From Streptomyces fradiae (GTDB lineage: Bacteria > Actinomycetota > Actinomycetes > Streptomycetales > Streptomycetaceae): a stretch of 64,000 bases of DNA. Made by a program: the position numbers and the translations under genes. Every line of letters begins with the position of its first letter. Positions within the stretch are counted from its first letter, which is position 1. Below the pieces are notes generated by a model. The model did no database searches. It was not told the DNA's origin and saw only the letters and a program-made list of their open reading frames with translations. Where the stretch lies: the NCBI RefSeq assembly GCF_041270065.1, contig NZ_CP065958.1, forward strand, positions 806,001 through 870,000, in the 5' to 3' direction. Below, one piece after another: positions 34,910 to 43,436 of this stretch.

Positions 34910-35917
34910 ATGTCACCCGAGCCGAACTCCGCGCCCCAGATCACCAGCGCCGACGTCGCACGCCTCGCCGGCGTCTCCCGCGCGACCGTCTCCTTCGTCC
35001 TCAACGCGACGCCGTCAGCCCGGATCAGCGAGGCGACCAAGGCGAAGGTGCGGGCCGCCGCGGAGGAACTCGGCTATGTCCCGCACGCGGCGGCGGCGTC
35101 GCTGCGGGCCGGCCGCACCGACCTGGTGGTGCTGCCCGCGTCCGTGTCCGCGATGGGGCGCCTGTTCAGCGACTGGGTGGACGAGCTGGAGAGCGCCCTG
35201 GGCGGCCGCGGTTACACGGTTGTCCTGCACGGCGACCGGTCCGCCGACCCGTTGACGGCGGCCCGTGCCTGGGCGCGGCTGCGCCCCGCCGCGGTGGTGT
35301 CGATGGGCGACGAGCGCATGACCCCCGAGGCGGTGCGGATACTCCTCCAGGCCGGCACGAAGGCCGTCGTCACCGTCGCCCCGGCCCCCGTCACGGGGGC
35401 GTACACCCTGATCGGCGACCAGACCGGCGTCGGCATCGCGGCCACCGAGCATCTGGTCGAGCGGGGCCGTACCCGGATCGGCGTGGTGATGCCGGTGGAG
35501 CGGGGTCTGTCCGCGTTCTCCGAACCCCGCCTGGCCGGCGCGAAGCGGGTGGCCGCCGAGCGCGGCGCCGAGATCACCCCGCTGCCGATGCGCTACAGCG
35601 ACGAGGCGGCCGCGGCCCTCGCGACCCTCTGCCGGGAACTGGGGCTCGACGCGGTGTTCGGCTACAACGACGAGTACGCGGCACTCCTGTCGGCCGCCCT
35701 CGCGGACCGGGGGACGGCGGTCCCGGAGGAGATCGCGGTCGTCGGCGCGGACGATCTGCTGCTCGCCCGCGTCGTACGGCCGCGGCTGACCTCGGTGCGC
35801 TACCACCTGCCCGGCGCCGGTGAACTGGCCGACGCCGTCGACCGGCTCGTCCGGGACGGTGCCGCCGCGCCGCTGCCGGACATCTGGTTCGAGACGGTCC
35901 CCCGCCAGTCGTCCTGA
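34910..35917 (+). CDS. LacI family transcriptional regulator
   Basis: A 335-residue LacI-type repressor. The N-terminal helix-turn-helix and hinge are ITSADVARLAGVSRATVSFVLN through ISEATKAKVRAAAEELGYVPHAAA. A periplasmic-binding-protein-like sensor follows, with EHLVERGRTRIGVV, DAVFGYNDEYA and EIAVVGADDLLLARVVRPRLTSV. Its effector is unknown. It is divergent from the MFS-amidohydrolase-esterase operon. An operator in the shared gap recurs upstream of surE, an alpha/beta hydrolase and a PAP2 phosphatase gene in this window, so its regulon may be scattered. Confidence 0.92.
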   Translation: MSPEPNSAPQITSADVARLAGVSRATVSFVLNATPSARISEATKAKVRAAAEELGYVPHAAAASLRAGRTDLVVLPASVSAMGRLFSDWVDELESALGGRGYTVVLHGDRSADPLTAARAWARLRPAAVVSMGDERMTPEAVRILLQAGTKAVVTVAPAPVTGAYTLIGDQTGVGIAATEHLVERGRTRIGVVMPVERGLSAFSEPRLAGAKRVAAERGAEITPLPMRYSDEAAAALATLCRELGLDAVFGYNDEYAALLSAALADRGTAVPEEIAVVGADDLLLARVVRPRLTSVRYHLPGAGELADAVDRLVRDGAAAPLPDIWFETVPRQSS

Positions 35918-35981
35918 CGTCCGTCCCCGGCCGGAGCCGAGGCACGCACGCGGGCGGCGGTGCCGCGCCGGGGCAGCCCGC

Positions 35982-36815
35982 TCAGTCCCGGGTCCGGTCG
36001 AGGCCGGTGAGCTTCTCGACGTGCCGCAGGCTCGGTACGGCGAGCAGGTCGCGGAGCTCCGTGAAGACGCGCCTGGCCTCGACGGCGTTCCAGTCCGCGG
36101 GCAGCAGCTCGGCGGGCAGGCCCGGGTCGAGGTAGGGCAGGCGGCGCCACTGGGTGAGCATGGGGACGTGGTCGCGGAACGCGAGGACCGGGTCGATCTG
36201 CGGCTCCGCCCGTAGCTCCTCGGCGACCGGTCCCCATGCGGCGGTGAACGCGGCGTACTGGGCCTCGATGGCCGGGAAGTCCCACCAGGAGCTCACCGCG
36301 TCGCGCAGCTCGGCGAAGCCCGCGTACTCGGAGGTGAACAGGTGGACGTAGGCGCTCAGGCCGAGCCGCTCCAGCATCCGCCGGGCGTCCGGGAGCAGCC
36401 GGGCGGGGGCGAGCCAGACACCGGGGGCGGCGTTGCCGAAGCCGAGCCAGGTCAGCCGGGAGCGCAGCTGGTGCCGGTGGGCCCGCTCGGACTCGGGTAC
36501 GGAGAACACGGCGACGACCCAGCCGTCCTGGAGGCGGGCGGGTTCGAGGCTGCCGAAGATGCGGCGGTCGCCCTCGTCGAAGACCGGGCCCATCTCCGCG
36601 CCGAGCCGGTATCCGATGCCGTCGCGGCGTTCCTGGAGGAGGGTCCCGGCCTTCTTCAGGCGGGAGATCGCGGAGCGGACGGCCGGGCCGTCCACATCGA
36701 GTTCCGCCATCAGCGCGATCAGGTCGGCGATGGAGATCCAGCCGCCGAGCCGCCGGACGAATTCGCCGTAGATCGTGTTGATCAGGGAGCTCGGCCGGGT
36801 CGCGCTCTCCGCCAT
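35982..36815 (-). CDS. PaaX family transcriptional regulator
   Basis: A 277-residue PaaX-like repressor. The N-terminal winged helix (LINTIYGEFVRRLGGWISIADLIALM and VRSAISRLKKAGTLL) and the central and C-terminal PaaX domains (GVWLAPARLLPDA; FRDHVPMLTQWRRLPYLDPGLP) are clear. PaaX senses phenylacetyl-CoA in E. coli; relatives sense other acyl-CoAs. Here it is the last gene of the aromatic-acid block, whose first steps use a CoA thioester, so salicylyl-CoA or a similar CoA intermediate is the likely effector, by inference. It converges with the LacI gene. Confidence 0.9.
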   Translation of the reverse strand: MAESATRPSSLINTIYGEFVRRLGGWISIADLIALMAELDVDGPAVRSAISRLKKAGTLLQERRDGIGYRLGAEMGPVFDEGDRRIFGSLEPARLQDGWVVAVFSVPESERAHRHQLRSRLTWLGFGNAAPGVWLAPARLLPDARRMLERLGLSAYVHLFTSEYAGFAELRDAVSSWWDFPAIEAQYAAFTAAWGPVAEELRAEPQIDPVLAFRDHVPMLTQWRRLPYLDPGLPAELLPADWNAVEARRVFTELRDLLAVPSLRHVEKLTGLDRTRD

Positions 36816-36904
36816 GGTCGCATTGCCTCCTCGGGTACCAGGCGGCGATCTTACCGAGCAGCGGAGGGCCGGAGGGGTCGTCCGGCGGCGAGCGCGACAC
36901 CCCC

Positions 36905-37663
36905 CTACGCGTAGGCGCCGGAGAGCAGGTGTCCGGCGCGGGGGGCGACGGCGGGCAGGCCCAGGGCGCGCAGCATCTGGTGGACCGTGCAGACCGACGC
37001 CGAGACCACCGGCTTTCCGAGGAGTTGCTCGGCCTCCTCGATCGCGGACAGGGACGGCATCTGGACGCAGGCGGAGAGCACCACGGCGTCGGCGTCGCCG
37101 TACGCGAGGTTCTTGGCGATCGCCGGCAGCTTCGCCGGATCGTGCGCGGCCACGTCGAGGTTGCCGGGGATCTCCAGGGCGGCGTGGTCGAGGACCTCGA
37201 TGCCCTCGTGGGTGAGGTAGTCGACCACGGTACGGGTGAGCGGGCGCATGTACGGGGCGACCAGGGCGATCTTCCTGGCGCCCATCGTGTGCAGGCCGTT
37301 GACCAGGGCGCCCGCGCTGGTGACGACCGGCGCGGGGGCGCCGTTCTCGGCGGTACGGGTGTGCAGGCGGTCCTGCGCGACGCGGTGGTAGCCGAGGCCC
37401 ATGCTCATGATGGCGACCAGGCACGCATAGCCGAGGACGTCGACGGCGGCGTCGGACAGTTCGACGGCGCAGCGGTCGGAGTCGGCGTCCATGGCCTTGA
37501 GCTGTTCGGCGGTGACGTGGGTCATCCGCATGCGGCTGGAGTGGAAGGTGAAGCGTTCCGGGGCGATGGTCTCGCGGGCCCGGAGGATGGCGGGGACCTC
37601 GGTCTCCATGGTGATGTTCGAGCTCGGCACGATCTGGCCGACCCGGTAGGTGCGCGGGGTCAC
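36905..37663 (-). CDS. Maleate cis-trans isomerase (Asp/Glu racemase superfamily)
   Basis: A 252-residue enzyme of the maleate isomerase/arylmalonate decarboxylase group. It has the opening VGQIVPSSNITMETEVPAIL, a first catalytic cysteine in LGYACLVAIMS (about residue 80) and a second in LSACVQMPSL (about 194), which are the residues used to turn maleate into fumarate. The GTG start at 37663 follows AAGGAG. It lies just downstream of the gentisate dioxygenase and FAH-family hydrolase genes. Maleate would arise if maleylpyruvate is hydrolysed directly, and this enzyme would deliver fumarate to central metabolism. Confidence 0.88.
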   Translation of the reverse strand: MTPRTYRVGQIVPSSNITMETEVPAILRARETIAPERFTFHSSRMRMTHVTAEQLKAMDADSDRCAVELSDAAVDVLGYACLVAIMSMGLGYHRVAQDRLHTRTAENGAPAPVVTSAGALVNGLHTMGARKIALVAPYMRPLTRTVVDYLTHEGIEVLDHAALEIPGNLDVAAHDPAKLPAIAKNLAYGDADAVVLSACVQMPSLSAIEEAEQLLGKPVVSASVCTVHQMLRALGLPAVAPRAGHLLSGAYA

Positions 37664-37742
37664 GGGCGGGACTCCTTGTGAGAGACGGGGGGAAGCGGCG
37701 GGCCGTGGGGCCGGGTCAGGGCCGGATCCGGCCCCACGGGGT

Positions 37743-38660
37743 TCAGCGGGCGTCGACGACCGGGTTGGCGAGGGTGCCGATGTGCTGGATGGTGGCTTCG
37801 ACCAGGTCGCCCGGCTGGAGGAACTGCGGCGGGACCATGCCGGCGCCGACGCCGGACGGGGAGCCGGTGGCGATGACGTCGCCGGGTTCCAGGGTGACGC
37901 CGGAGGAGATGTCGGCGATCAGGCGCGGGATGGTGAACAGCATGTGGCGGGTGTTGGAGTTCTGCTTGGTCTCGCCGTTGACCTTCAGACCGAGGTCGAG
38001 GTCGAGGGGGTTCTCGATCTCGTCGGCGGTCAGCACGGCGGGCCCGAACGGGGCGTAGGAGTCCTGGCCCTTGGAGAAGAACCACTGCCCGGAACGGCGC
38101 TGGTCGCGGGCGCTGATGTCGTTGATGATGCTGTAGCCGAAGATGTGGCCCCAGGCGTCGCCCTCGGACACCTTGGACGCCGTCTTCCCGATGACGACGG
38201 CGAGTTCGCACTCCCAGTCGAGCTGCTTGGTCAGGTCCGCGTTGTGCAGGATCGGCCGGCCGGGGCCGGTGACGGCGGTCGCGGGCTTGGAGAAAAGGAC
38301 GGGGCGGTCGGGCAGTTCGCGGTCGGTGTCCAGGCTTCGGCTGGACTCCTCCACGTGTTCCACGTAGTTGAGACCGACTCCGATGATCTTTCCGGGGCGC
38401 AGCGGCGCGTGCAGCGTGACCTCGGCGAGGGGGTGTACGGCGCCGGCCGGCCGGTCCCCGGTTCCGGACGCGCGCAGGAGTGACCGCGCGGCGTCGACGG
38501 CCGGCTGTCCGGCCCGGATGAACGAGAGGAGGTCGCCGGGCAGTTCGGTACCCGTGGCGGCGGCCGTGGCCGCGAGGTCGACGACCTGGGCGTCGAGCTG
38601 GACGCCCAGCCGAGGGGTGGTGTCGCCGGTGCCGTCGAGGGAGTAGGTGACCAGTCGCAT
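37743..38660 (-). CDS. Fumarylacetoacetate hydrolase family protein, predicted maleylpyruvate/fumarylpyruvate hydrolase
   Basis: A 305-residue FAH-family hydrolase that cleaves a carbon-carbon bond of a dioxo acid. The N-terminal domain (MRLVTYSLDGTGDTTPRLGV) is followed by the catalytic domain: IIGVGLNYVEHVEE, metal-binding region with DWECELAVVIGK, FGYSIINDISARD and the C-terminal VIATGSPSGVGAGM. Following gentisate 1,2-dioxygenase it should split maleylpyruvate or fumarylpyruvate to pyruvate plus maleate or fumarate. No maleylpyruvate isomerase gene is present here, while a maleate isomerase is, so direct hydrolysis of maleylpyruvate is favoured. Confidence 0.9.
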   Translation of the reverse strand: MRLVTYSLDGTGDTTPRLGVQLDAQVVDLAATAAATGTELPGDLLSFIRAGQPAVDAARSLLRASGTGDRPAGAVHPLAEVTLHAPLRPGKIIGVGLNYVEHVEESSRSLDTDRELPDRPVLFSKPATAVTGPGRPILHNADLTKQLDWECELAVVIGKTASKVSEGDAWGHIFGYSIINDISARDQRRSGQWFFSKGQDSYAPFGPAVLTADEIENPLDLDLGLKVNGETKQNSNTRHMLFTIPRLIADISSGVTLEPGDVIATGSPSGVGAGMVPPQFLQPGDLVEATIQHIGTLANPVVDAR

Positions 38661-38737
38661 GGGGGCTCCTTGCGTGGGGCGGTGAAGAAGAGGGGTGCGC
38701 GGGGAGGAAGGCGTACGGGAGGGGCGACGGGGAACGT

Positions 38738-39859
38738 CTACCGGCCGTCCTGGAGGACGGGCTGGTGGCCGTCGTGGTCGGGGTAGGCCTCTTCGCGGTG
38801 GAAGGTGAGCGAGCGCATCACCGGGAAGTCGTTGAACGAGAAGAGGCAGGCGTCCTCGGACGGGTCGAGGTTCTCGTGCTCGTGCCAGGCCCAGGACGGT
38901 ACGCAGAAGATGTCGCCCTGCTTCCACTCGAAGCGCCGGCCGGCGATCACCGACGCGCCCCGGCCCTTGGCCGCCGTGTAGACGACCGACCCGGTGTGGC
39001 GGTGGGCCCGGGTGGCCTGGCCCGGGCGCAGGAGCTGCATGTGGGCGCCCATGGTGGGCATGACCGACCCGCCGGTGAGGGGGTTGGTGTACTCCATGAT
39101 GACGCCGTCGTACGGCGATCCCTCGACAGCCTTGGCGAGGTCGCGCAGGGCCTGGTACGTGGGCTCCCAGGGGTAGCCGAAGACCGGAGAGTAGGGGCGG
39201 GTCCACTTCTCCATCCCGTACGGCAGCAGGTTGGCGCCGTAGCTGAGGACGGAGGAGTTGATCACCTTGCCGGGGGTCTGGTACAGCTCCGGGTGGACCT
39301 CGTAGAAGCCGGCGTCGAGGGCGTTGACCAGGGGGATGTCGAGTCCGTCCTGCCAGATGACGGGTGCGTCGTCGGCCTCGTTGCCGTGCTCGTGCCAGGT
39401 GCCGTTCGGCGTGATCGCGAAGTCGCGGGGGCCGACCCGGAGCTTCTGTCCGTCGACGACGGTCCAGGCTCCGGTGCCCTCGTGGACGAAGCGCAGGGCG
39501 GCGGCCTGGTGGCGGTGGGCGGTCATGAATTCGCCGGGACCCATGATCTGGAGTCCGGTGTAGAGCAGGCCGACGGCGGCGCTGACGTCCTTGCGGCCGG
39601 GGTTGACCAGCATGACGACCCGCCGGCCGGCGTCGTCGGCCTTGACCAGCGGCAGCGCCTTGTGGACCAGCGGGCGCAGCTCGTCGTACCGCCACAGCAC
39701 GGGGACGGACCGGGGCTGCGGGTACCAGGGTTCGATGTCGTTGGCGACGGTCCACAGGGCACCGGCGTCGAGCTCTGCCAACTCGGCGTAGTAGGCGCGC
39801 AGTTCCGGGCTGTCGGAGACCCGCGCCCGGCCGATCCGGTTGTCGTCGTGGGTGGTCAC
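38738..39859 (-). CDS. Gentisate 1,2-dioxygenase
   Basis: A 373-residue two-cupin, iron-dependent ring-cleavage enzyme converting gentisate to maleylpyruvate. The N-terminal cupin contains MTAHRHQAAALRFVHEG and NGTWHEHGNE with the iron-binding histidines, and the C-terminal cupin repeats the layout (RAHRHTGSVVYTAAKG, PSWAWHEHENLD). Length matches the family. Other family members act on salicylate or 1-hydroxy-2-naphthoate, but the CoA-dependent 5-hydroxylase upstream makes gentisate the likely substrate. The GTG start overlaps the nitrilase stop by four bases, so the two are translated together. Confidence 0.9.
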   Translation of the reverse strand: MTTHDDNRIGRARVSDSPELRAYYAELAELDAGALWTVANDIEPWYPQPRSVPVLWRYDELRPLVHKALPLVKADDAGRRVVMLVNPGRKDVSAAVGLLYTGLQIMGPGEFMTAHRHQAAALRFVHEGTGAWTVVDGQKLRVGPRDFAITPNGTWHEHGNEADDAPVIWQDGLDIPLVNALDAGFYEVHPELYQTPGKVINSSVLSYGANLLPYGMEKWTRPYSPVFGYPWEPTYQALRDLAKAVEGSPYDGVIMEYTNPLTGGSVMPTMGAHMQLLRPGQATRAHRHTGSVVYTAAKGRGASVIAGRRFEWKQGDIFCVPSWAWHEHENLDPSEDACLFSFNDFPVMRSLTFHREEAYPDHDGHQPVLQDGR

Positions 39860-40881
39860 GCTTCCTCCTTCTCGAGGGTGCCGTCCTCCTGGTCGCCGTC
39901 CGCCCGTGCCGTCGCGGGGTCGGCCGTGAGACTCAGGGGCCGGCGGGGGCGGTTGTCGACGTGGAGCCGGAAGATGTCGAATCGGTTGTAGTGGCCGACG
40001 ATGTCGTGCATCTGCTTGGGCTGGATGCACCGGGCGAGGTCGATCTCGGCGTAGACGATTCCCTCGTCGTCGACGAGTGGTTCCGTCACCGGCCGGCCGT
40101 CCGGGCCGAAGACGCCGGAGAGGGCGCTGCGCGGGCGGCCGAGCATCGTGCGGACGTTCTCGTCGTCGCCGGCGATCAGGTCCGCGATCTCCGGGGAGAT
40201 GGTGGAGCAGGCGACGACGGAGAAGACCTTGCCCTCGAAGCTGTGGGCGGCGGTCCGTACGGCGATGGCGTCCGCCATGTCGTAGTCCTCGGGGGCCACG
40301 GGGAGGGCGATGTAGCTTGCGGTGTGGACGAGTTCGCCCTGGGCGAGGAGGGTGAAGCGGGCGAGGGTGTTGGTGTTCTCGCCGCAGGCGAGGGCGCCGA
40401 GCGGGCCGACCTCGGTCCGGTGGACGCGCAGCGAACTGCCTTCGCCGCCGGTCCAGGTGAGCTTCTCGGCCCAGGTGGGGACCAACTTGCGGTGCACTCC
40501 GAGGAGTTCTCCGTCGGAACCGATGATCAGCAGGGTGTTGTACAGCACTCCGAGGCTGTGCGCGCCGCGCTCGTTGACACCGATGACGAGTACCACGCCG
40601 GCCTGCCGGGCGGCGGCGCGCAGGGTGTCGACGTGCGGACCGGGCACGTCGATCGAGGAGCGGTAGAGGCGTTCGTACCAGGGCGATCCCTGGACGGGGT
40701 TCATCGTCCAGTTCCAGTACGGGTATCCGGGGACGAACACCTCGGGGAAGACGACCAGTCGGGCGCCGTGGCCGGCCGCCTCGTGGATCAGCGAGACGGC
40801 CTTGTCCACGGTCGCGGCGGCGTCCAGATAGACCGGGGACGCCTGGACGGCGGCGGCGGTGAAGGGGGGTGGGATGTCCAT
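39856..40881 (-). CDS. Nitrilase / carbon-nitrogen hydrolase
   Basis: A 341-residue nitrilase-superfamily enzyme with the full triad: E47 (VVFPEVFVPGYP), K132 (GVHRKLVPTWAEKLTW) and C166 (LGALACGENTN). The sequence around the cysteine and the long C-terminus fit branch 1 nitrilases, which hydrolyse a nitrile to an acid and ammonia. Its tight coupling to gentisate dioxygenase suggests that an aromatic nitrile, for example a hydroxybenzonitrile, could feed the pathway, but the substrate is not readable and an amide cannot be excluded. Confidence 0.87.
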   Translation of the reverse strand: MDIPPPFTAAAVQASPVYLDAAATVDKAVSLIHEAAGHGARLVVFPEVFVPGYPYWNWTMNPVQGSPWYERLYRSSIDVPGPHVDTLRAAARQAGVVLVIGVNERGAHSLGVLYNTLLIIGSDGELLGVHRKLVPTWAEKLTWTGGEGSSLRVHRTEVGPLGALACGENTNTLARFTLLAQGELVHTASYIALPVAPEDYDMADAIAVRTAAHSFEGKVFSVVACSTISPEIADLIAGDDENVRTMLGRPRSALSGVFGPDGRPVTEPLVDDEGIVYAEIDLARCIQPKQMHDIVGHYNRFDIFRLHVDNRPRRPLSLTADPATARADGDQEDGTLEKEEA

Positions 40882-40932
40882 CGTGCGTGTCCTCCTTGCC
40901 GGTGCGAAGCACTTGTTGCCGATCAGCGCCGA

Positions 40933-43311
40933 TCAGCAGGAAGCCGTGACCGGGAGCGGTCGGGCGGGGGGCCGGGGCAGCCAGCGCCGGTGGACCGGTG
41001 CGGCGGCCTCGCGCAGCAGGTGCAGTCGGGGCGGTACGCGGTCGGCGCGCGGGCCCGGGGGCTTGCGGCTGCCCGGCCGCCAGGGCTCGGGCCAGGTGGT
41101 GGCAGGGCCTGTGTAGCCCTGGTCGACGGCGGCGTGGAGGGTCCACAGCGGGTCGTACAGGTGACCGCGGCCGACGGCGACCAGGTCCGCCCTCCCCGCG
41201 AGCAGGATCGAGTTGGCGTCGTCGTAGGTGGAGATGGCGCCGACCGCGATGGTCGGGATGCCGGTGGCGTTGCGGACCAGATCGGCGTACGGGGTCTGGT
41301 AGCCGCGCCCGTACGCCGGCTTCTGGTGTGCCACGACCTCGCCGGTGGACACGTCGATCGCGTCCGCGCCGGCCGCGGCCAGCGCCCGGCAGATCTCGGT
41401 CACCTCGGTCTCGGTGGTCCCGCCTTCCGCCCATTCGGTGGCGGAGATCCGTACCACGAGGGGCCGGCCGGCGGGCCAGGCCGCGCGCACCGCGGTCAGC
41501 ACCTCCAGGGGGAACCGCAGCCGGTTCTCCAGGCTGCCGCCGTAGGCGTCGGTGCGGTGGTTGGTGAGCGGGGAGAGGAAGCCGGAGACCAGGTGGCCGT
41601 GGCCGAACTGCAGCTCGAGGACGTCGAATCCGGCCCGGCCGGCGCGTACCGCCGCCGCCGCGAAGTCCGCGGTGACGGCTGCCAGTTCGGCGGGGGTGGC
41701 CTCACGCGGGACGGGGTGTCCCGCGTCCCAGGCGAGTGCGGAGGCCGCGAGGGTGGGCCAGCCGTCCCCGTCGAGCGGCCGGCCGATGCCGTCCGGGCCG
41801 GGCACCGCGGTCGAGCCGCGCCGCCCGGCGTGGGTGAGCTGGATGCCGAGCGGCGTGTCGGAGATCCGGCGGGTCGCCTCGACGGTCGTCCGCCAGGCGG
41901 CCTCCTGCTCGTCGGTCCACAGGCCCGGGCAGCCGGCGGTGGCCCGGGCGTCGGGGCCGATCGCGGTCATGCCGGCGAACACCAGCCCGGCCCCGCCCAG
42001 CGCCTGTGCGGTCAGCTGGGCATGGGGGAAGGCGCCCGGCATGCCGTCCTCCGCCGTGTACGTCGCCAGCGGCGGCACCACGATCCGGTTGCGCAGCGTC
42101 AGGTCTCCCAGCCGCAGGGGCCGGAACATCGGCGGCACACCGGCACCCTCGTTCTCCACGGCATTCACGGCGTCCACGGCGTCCACGAAGCCGGCGTCGC
42201 GCGCCCGCAGGCTGTCGTACGTGACCCGGCGGCTGCGGGTGAGCAGGTTGAAGGCGAACCGGTCGGGGTCCTGGCCCGCGTGGCGGCCGATGGTCTCGAA
42301 CCACTCCAGGCTGGCCTGGGCGGCCCGCTGGACGGACTCGACGGCCGGCCGGCGCTCCGCCTCGTACGCGGCCAACGCACCGGCCACGTCGGGGTGTTCG
42401 TGCAGGCTCGCGACGAGTGCGAGGGCGTCCTCCATGGCGAGCTTGGTGCCCGAGCCGATCGAGAAGTGCGCGGTGTGGGCGGCGTCGCCCAGCAGGACGA
42501 TGTTGCCGTGGCTCCAGGAGGTCGTGCGTACGGTCGAGAAGGTGATCCACTTGGAGGCGTTGGGGATCAGCCGGTGGCCGTCGAGGTGGCCGGCCAGGAT
42601 CTCCTGGCACAGCCGCACACCGGCCTCGTCACTCTCCCCGCGGGCGAACTCCCGGTCGGCGAGGGCCTCGAAGCCGGCCCGCCGCCAGGCGTCCTCGGCG
42701 ATCTCGACGATGAAGGTGGAGCGGCGCTCGCCGTAGGGGTAGGCGTGGACCTGGACGACTCCGAAGTCCCGCTCCTCCACGATGAAGGTGAACGCCTCGA
42801 AGACGCGGTCGGTGGACAGCCACATGTAGCGGCACTTCCGCTCGTCCAGGTGCGCGCCGAAGGTCTCGGCGTACGCGTCGCGGGTCGCCGACCGGATGCC
42901 GTCCGCGGCGACGACCAGGTCGTAGCGTGCGGACAGTTCCGCGGCGGGCGGCGCCGGGGTGCCGTAGCGGACCTCGACCCCCAGTTCGGCACAGCGCTTC
43001 TGCAGGATCTCCCGCAGCCGGTTGCGGTCGAGGGCCGCGAAGCCGTGGCCGCCGGAGGTGCGGACCTCGCCGCGGTGGTGGATGTCGATGTCGCTCCAGC
43101 GGGCGAACTCGGCCGACATCGCGGCGTACACCTCGGGATCGGCCTGGGCGATGCCGCCCAGCGTCTCGTCGGAGAAGACGACGCCGAACCCGAACGCGTC
43201 GTCACGGGCATTGCGCTCCCAGACCGTCACCTCCCACTCCGGTGCGAGCTTCTTGGCCAGAGCCGCGAAGTAGAGGCCGCCGGGCCCTCCTCCGATGACT
43301 GCTACGCGCAT
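40933..43311 (-). CDS. Bifunctional salicylyl-CoA 5-hydroxylase / Old-Yellow-type oxidoreductase
   Basis: A 792-residue two-domain flavoprotein. Residues 1-385 form an FAD aromatic hydroxylase: dinucleotide motif GGGPGG at 7-12, DGIRSATRDAY (DG motif) and LLGDAAHTAHFSIGSG. Residues about 395-730 form an Old Yellow Enzyme domain (RPLRLGDLTLRNRIVVPPL, GIQLTHAGRRGS, FGHGHLVSGFLSPLTNHRTD, IAVGAI). This architecture is known for salicylyl-CoA 5-hydroxylases and for 2-aminobenzoyl-CoA monooxygenase/reductase. The gentisate dioxygenase gene downstream favours hydroxylation of salicylyl-CoA to gentisyl-CoA. The ATG at 43311 has GGAGG upstream; an in-frame GTG lies at 43341. Confidence 0.9.
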   Translation of the reverse strand: MRVAVIGGGPGGLYFAALAKKLAPEWEVTVWERNARDDAFGFGVVFSDETLGGIAQADPEVYAAMSAEFARWSDIDIHHRGEVRTSGGHGFAALDRNRLREILQKRCAELGVEVRYGTPAPPAAELSARYDLVVAADGIRSATRDAYAETFGAHLDERKCRYMWLSTDRVFEAFTFIVEERDFGVVQVHAYPYGERRSTFIVEIAEDAWRRAGFEALADREFARGESDEAGVRLCQEILAGHLDGHRLIPNASKWITFSTVRTTSWSHGNIVLLGDAAHTAHFSIGSGTKLAMEDALALVASLHEHPDVAGALAAYEAERRPAVESVQRAAQASLEWFETIGRHAGQDPDRFAFNLLTRSRRVTYDSLRARDAGFVDAVDAVNAVENEGAGVPPMFRPLRLGDLTLRNRIVVPPLATYTAEDGMPGAFPHAQLTAQALGGAGLVFAGMTAIGPDARATAGCPGLWTDEQEAAWRTTVEATRRISDTPLGIQLTHAGRRGSTAVPGPDGIGRPLDGDGWPTLAASALAWDAGHPVPREATPAELAAVTADFAAAAVRAGRAGFDVLELQFGHGHLVSGFLSPLTNHRTDAYGGSLENRLRFPLEVLTAVRAAWPAGRPLVVRISATEWAEGGTTETEVTEICRALAAAGADAIDVSTGEVVAHQKPAYGRGYQTPYADLVRNATGIPTIAVGAISTYDDANSILLAGRADLVAVGRGHLYDPLWTLHAAVDQGYTGPATTWPEPWRPGSRKPPGPRADRVPPRLHLLREAAAPVHRRWLPRPPARPLPVTASC

Positions 43312-43436
43312 GGCGTCCTCCAGTGGTTCTATGGCATTCACAGTGATTGCGCTTCGTTCACGGTCGTCAACCGATCGGCATACACGACGAGATCACACCC
43401 GGCCGGTGTGCGGGCCTGCGCCGGGTTGCGCCGGGT

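Noticed and set aside
43345..43375. Promoter with TTGACG before the hydroxylase gene
   Set aside because: The -35-like hexamer on the minus strand has no acceptable -10 at 16-18 bp, and the gene can be read from the upstream operon promoter.
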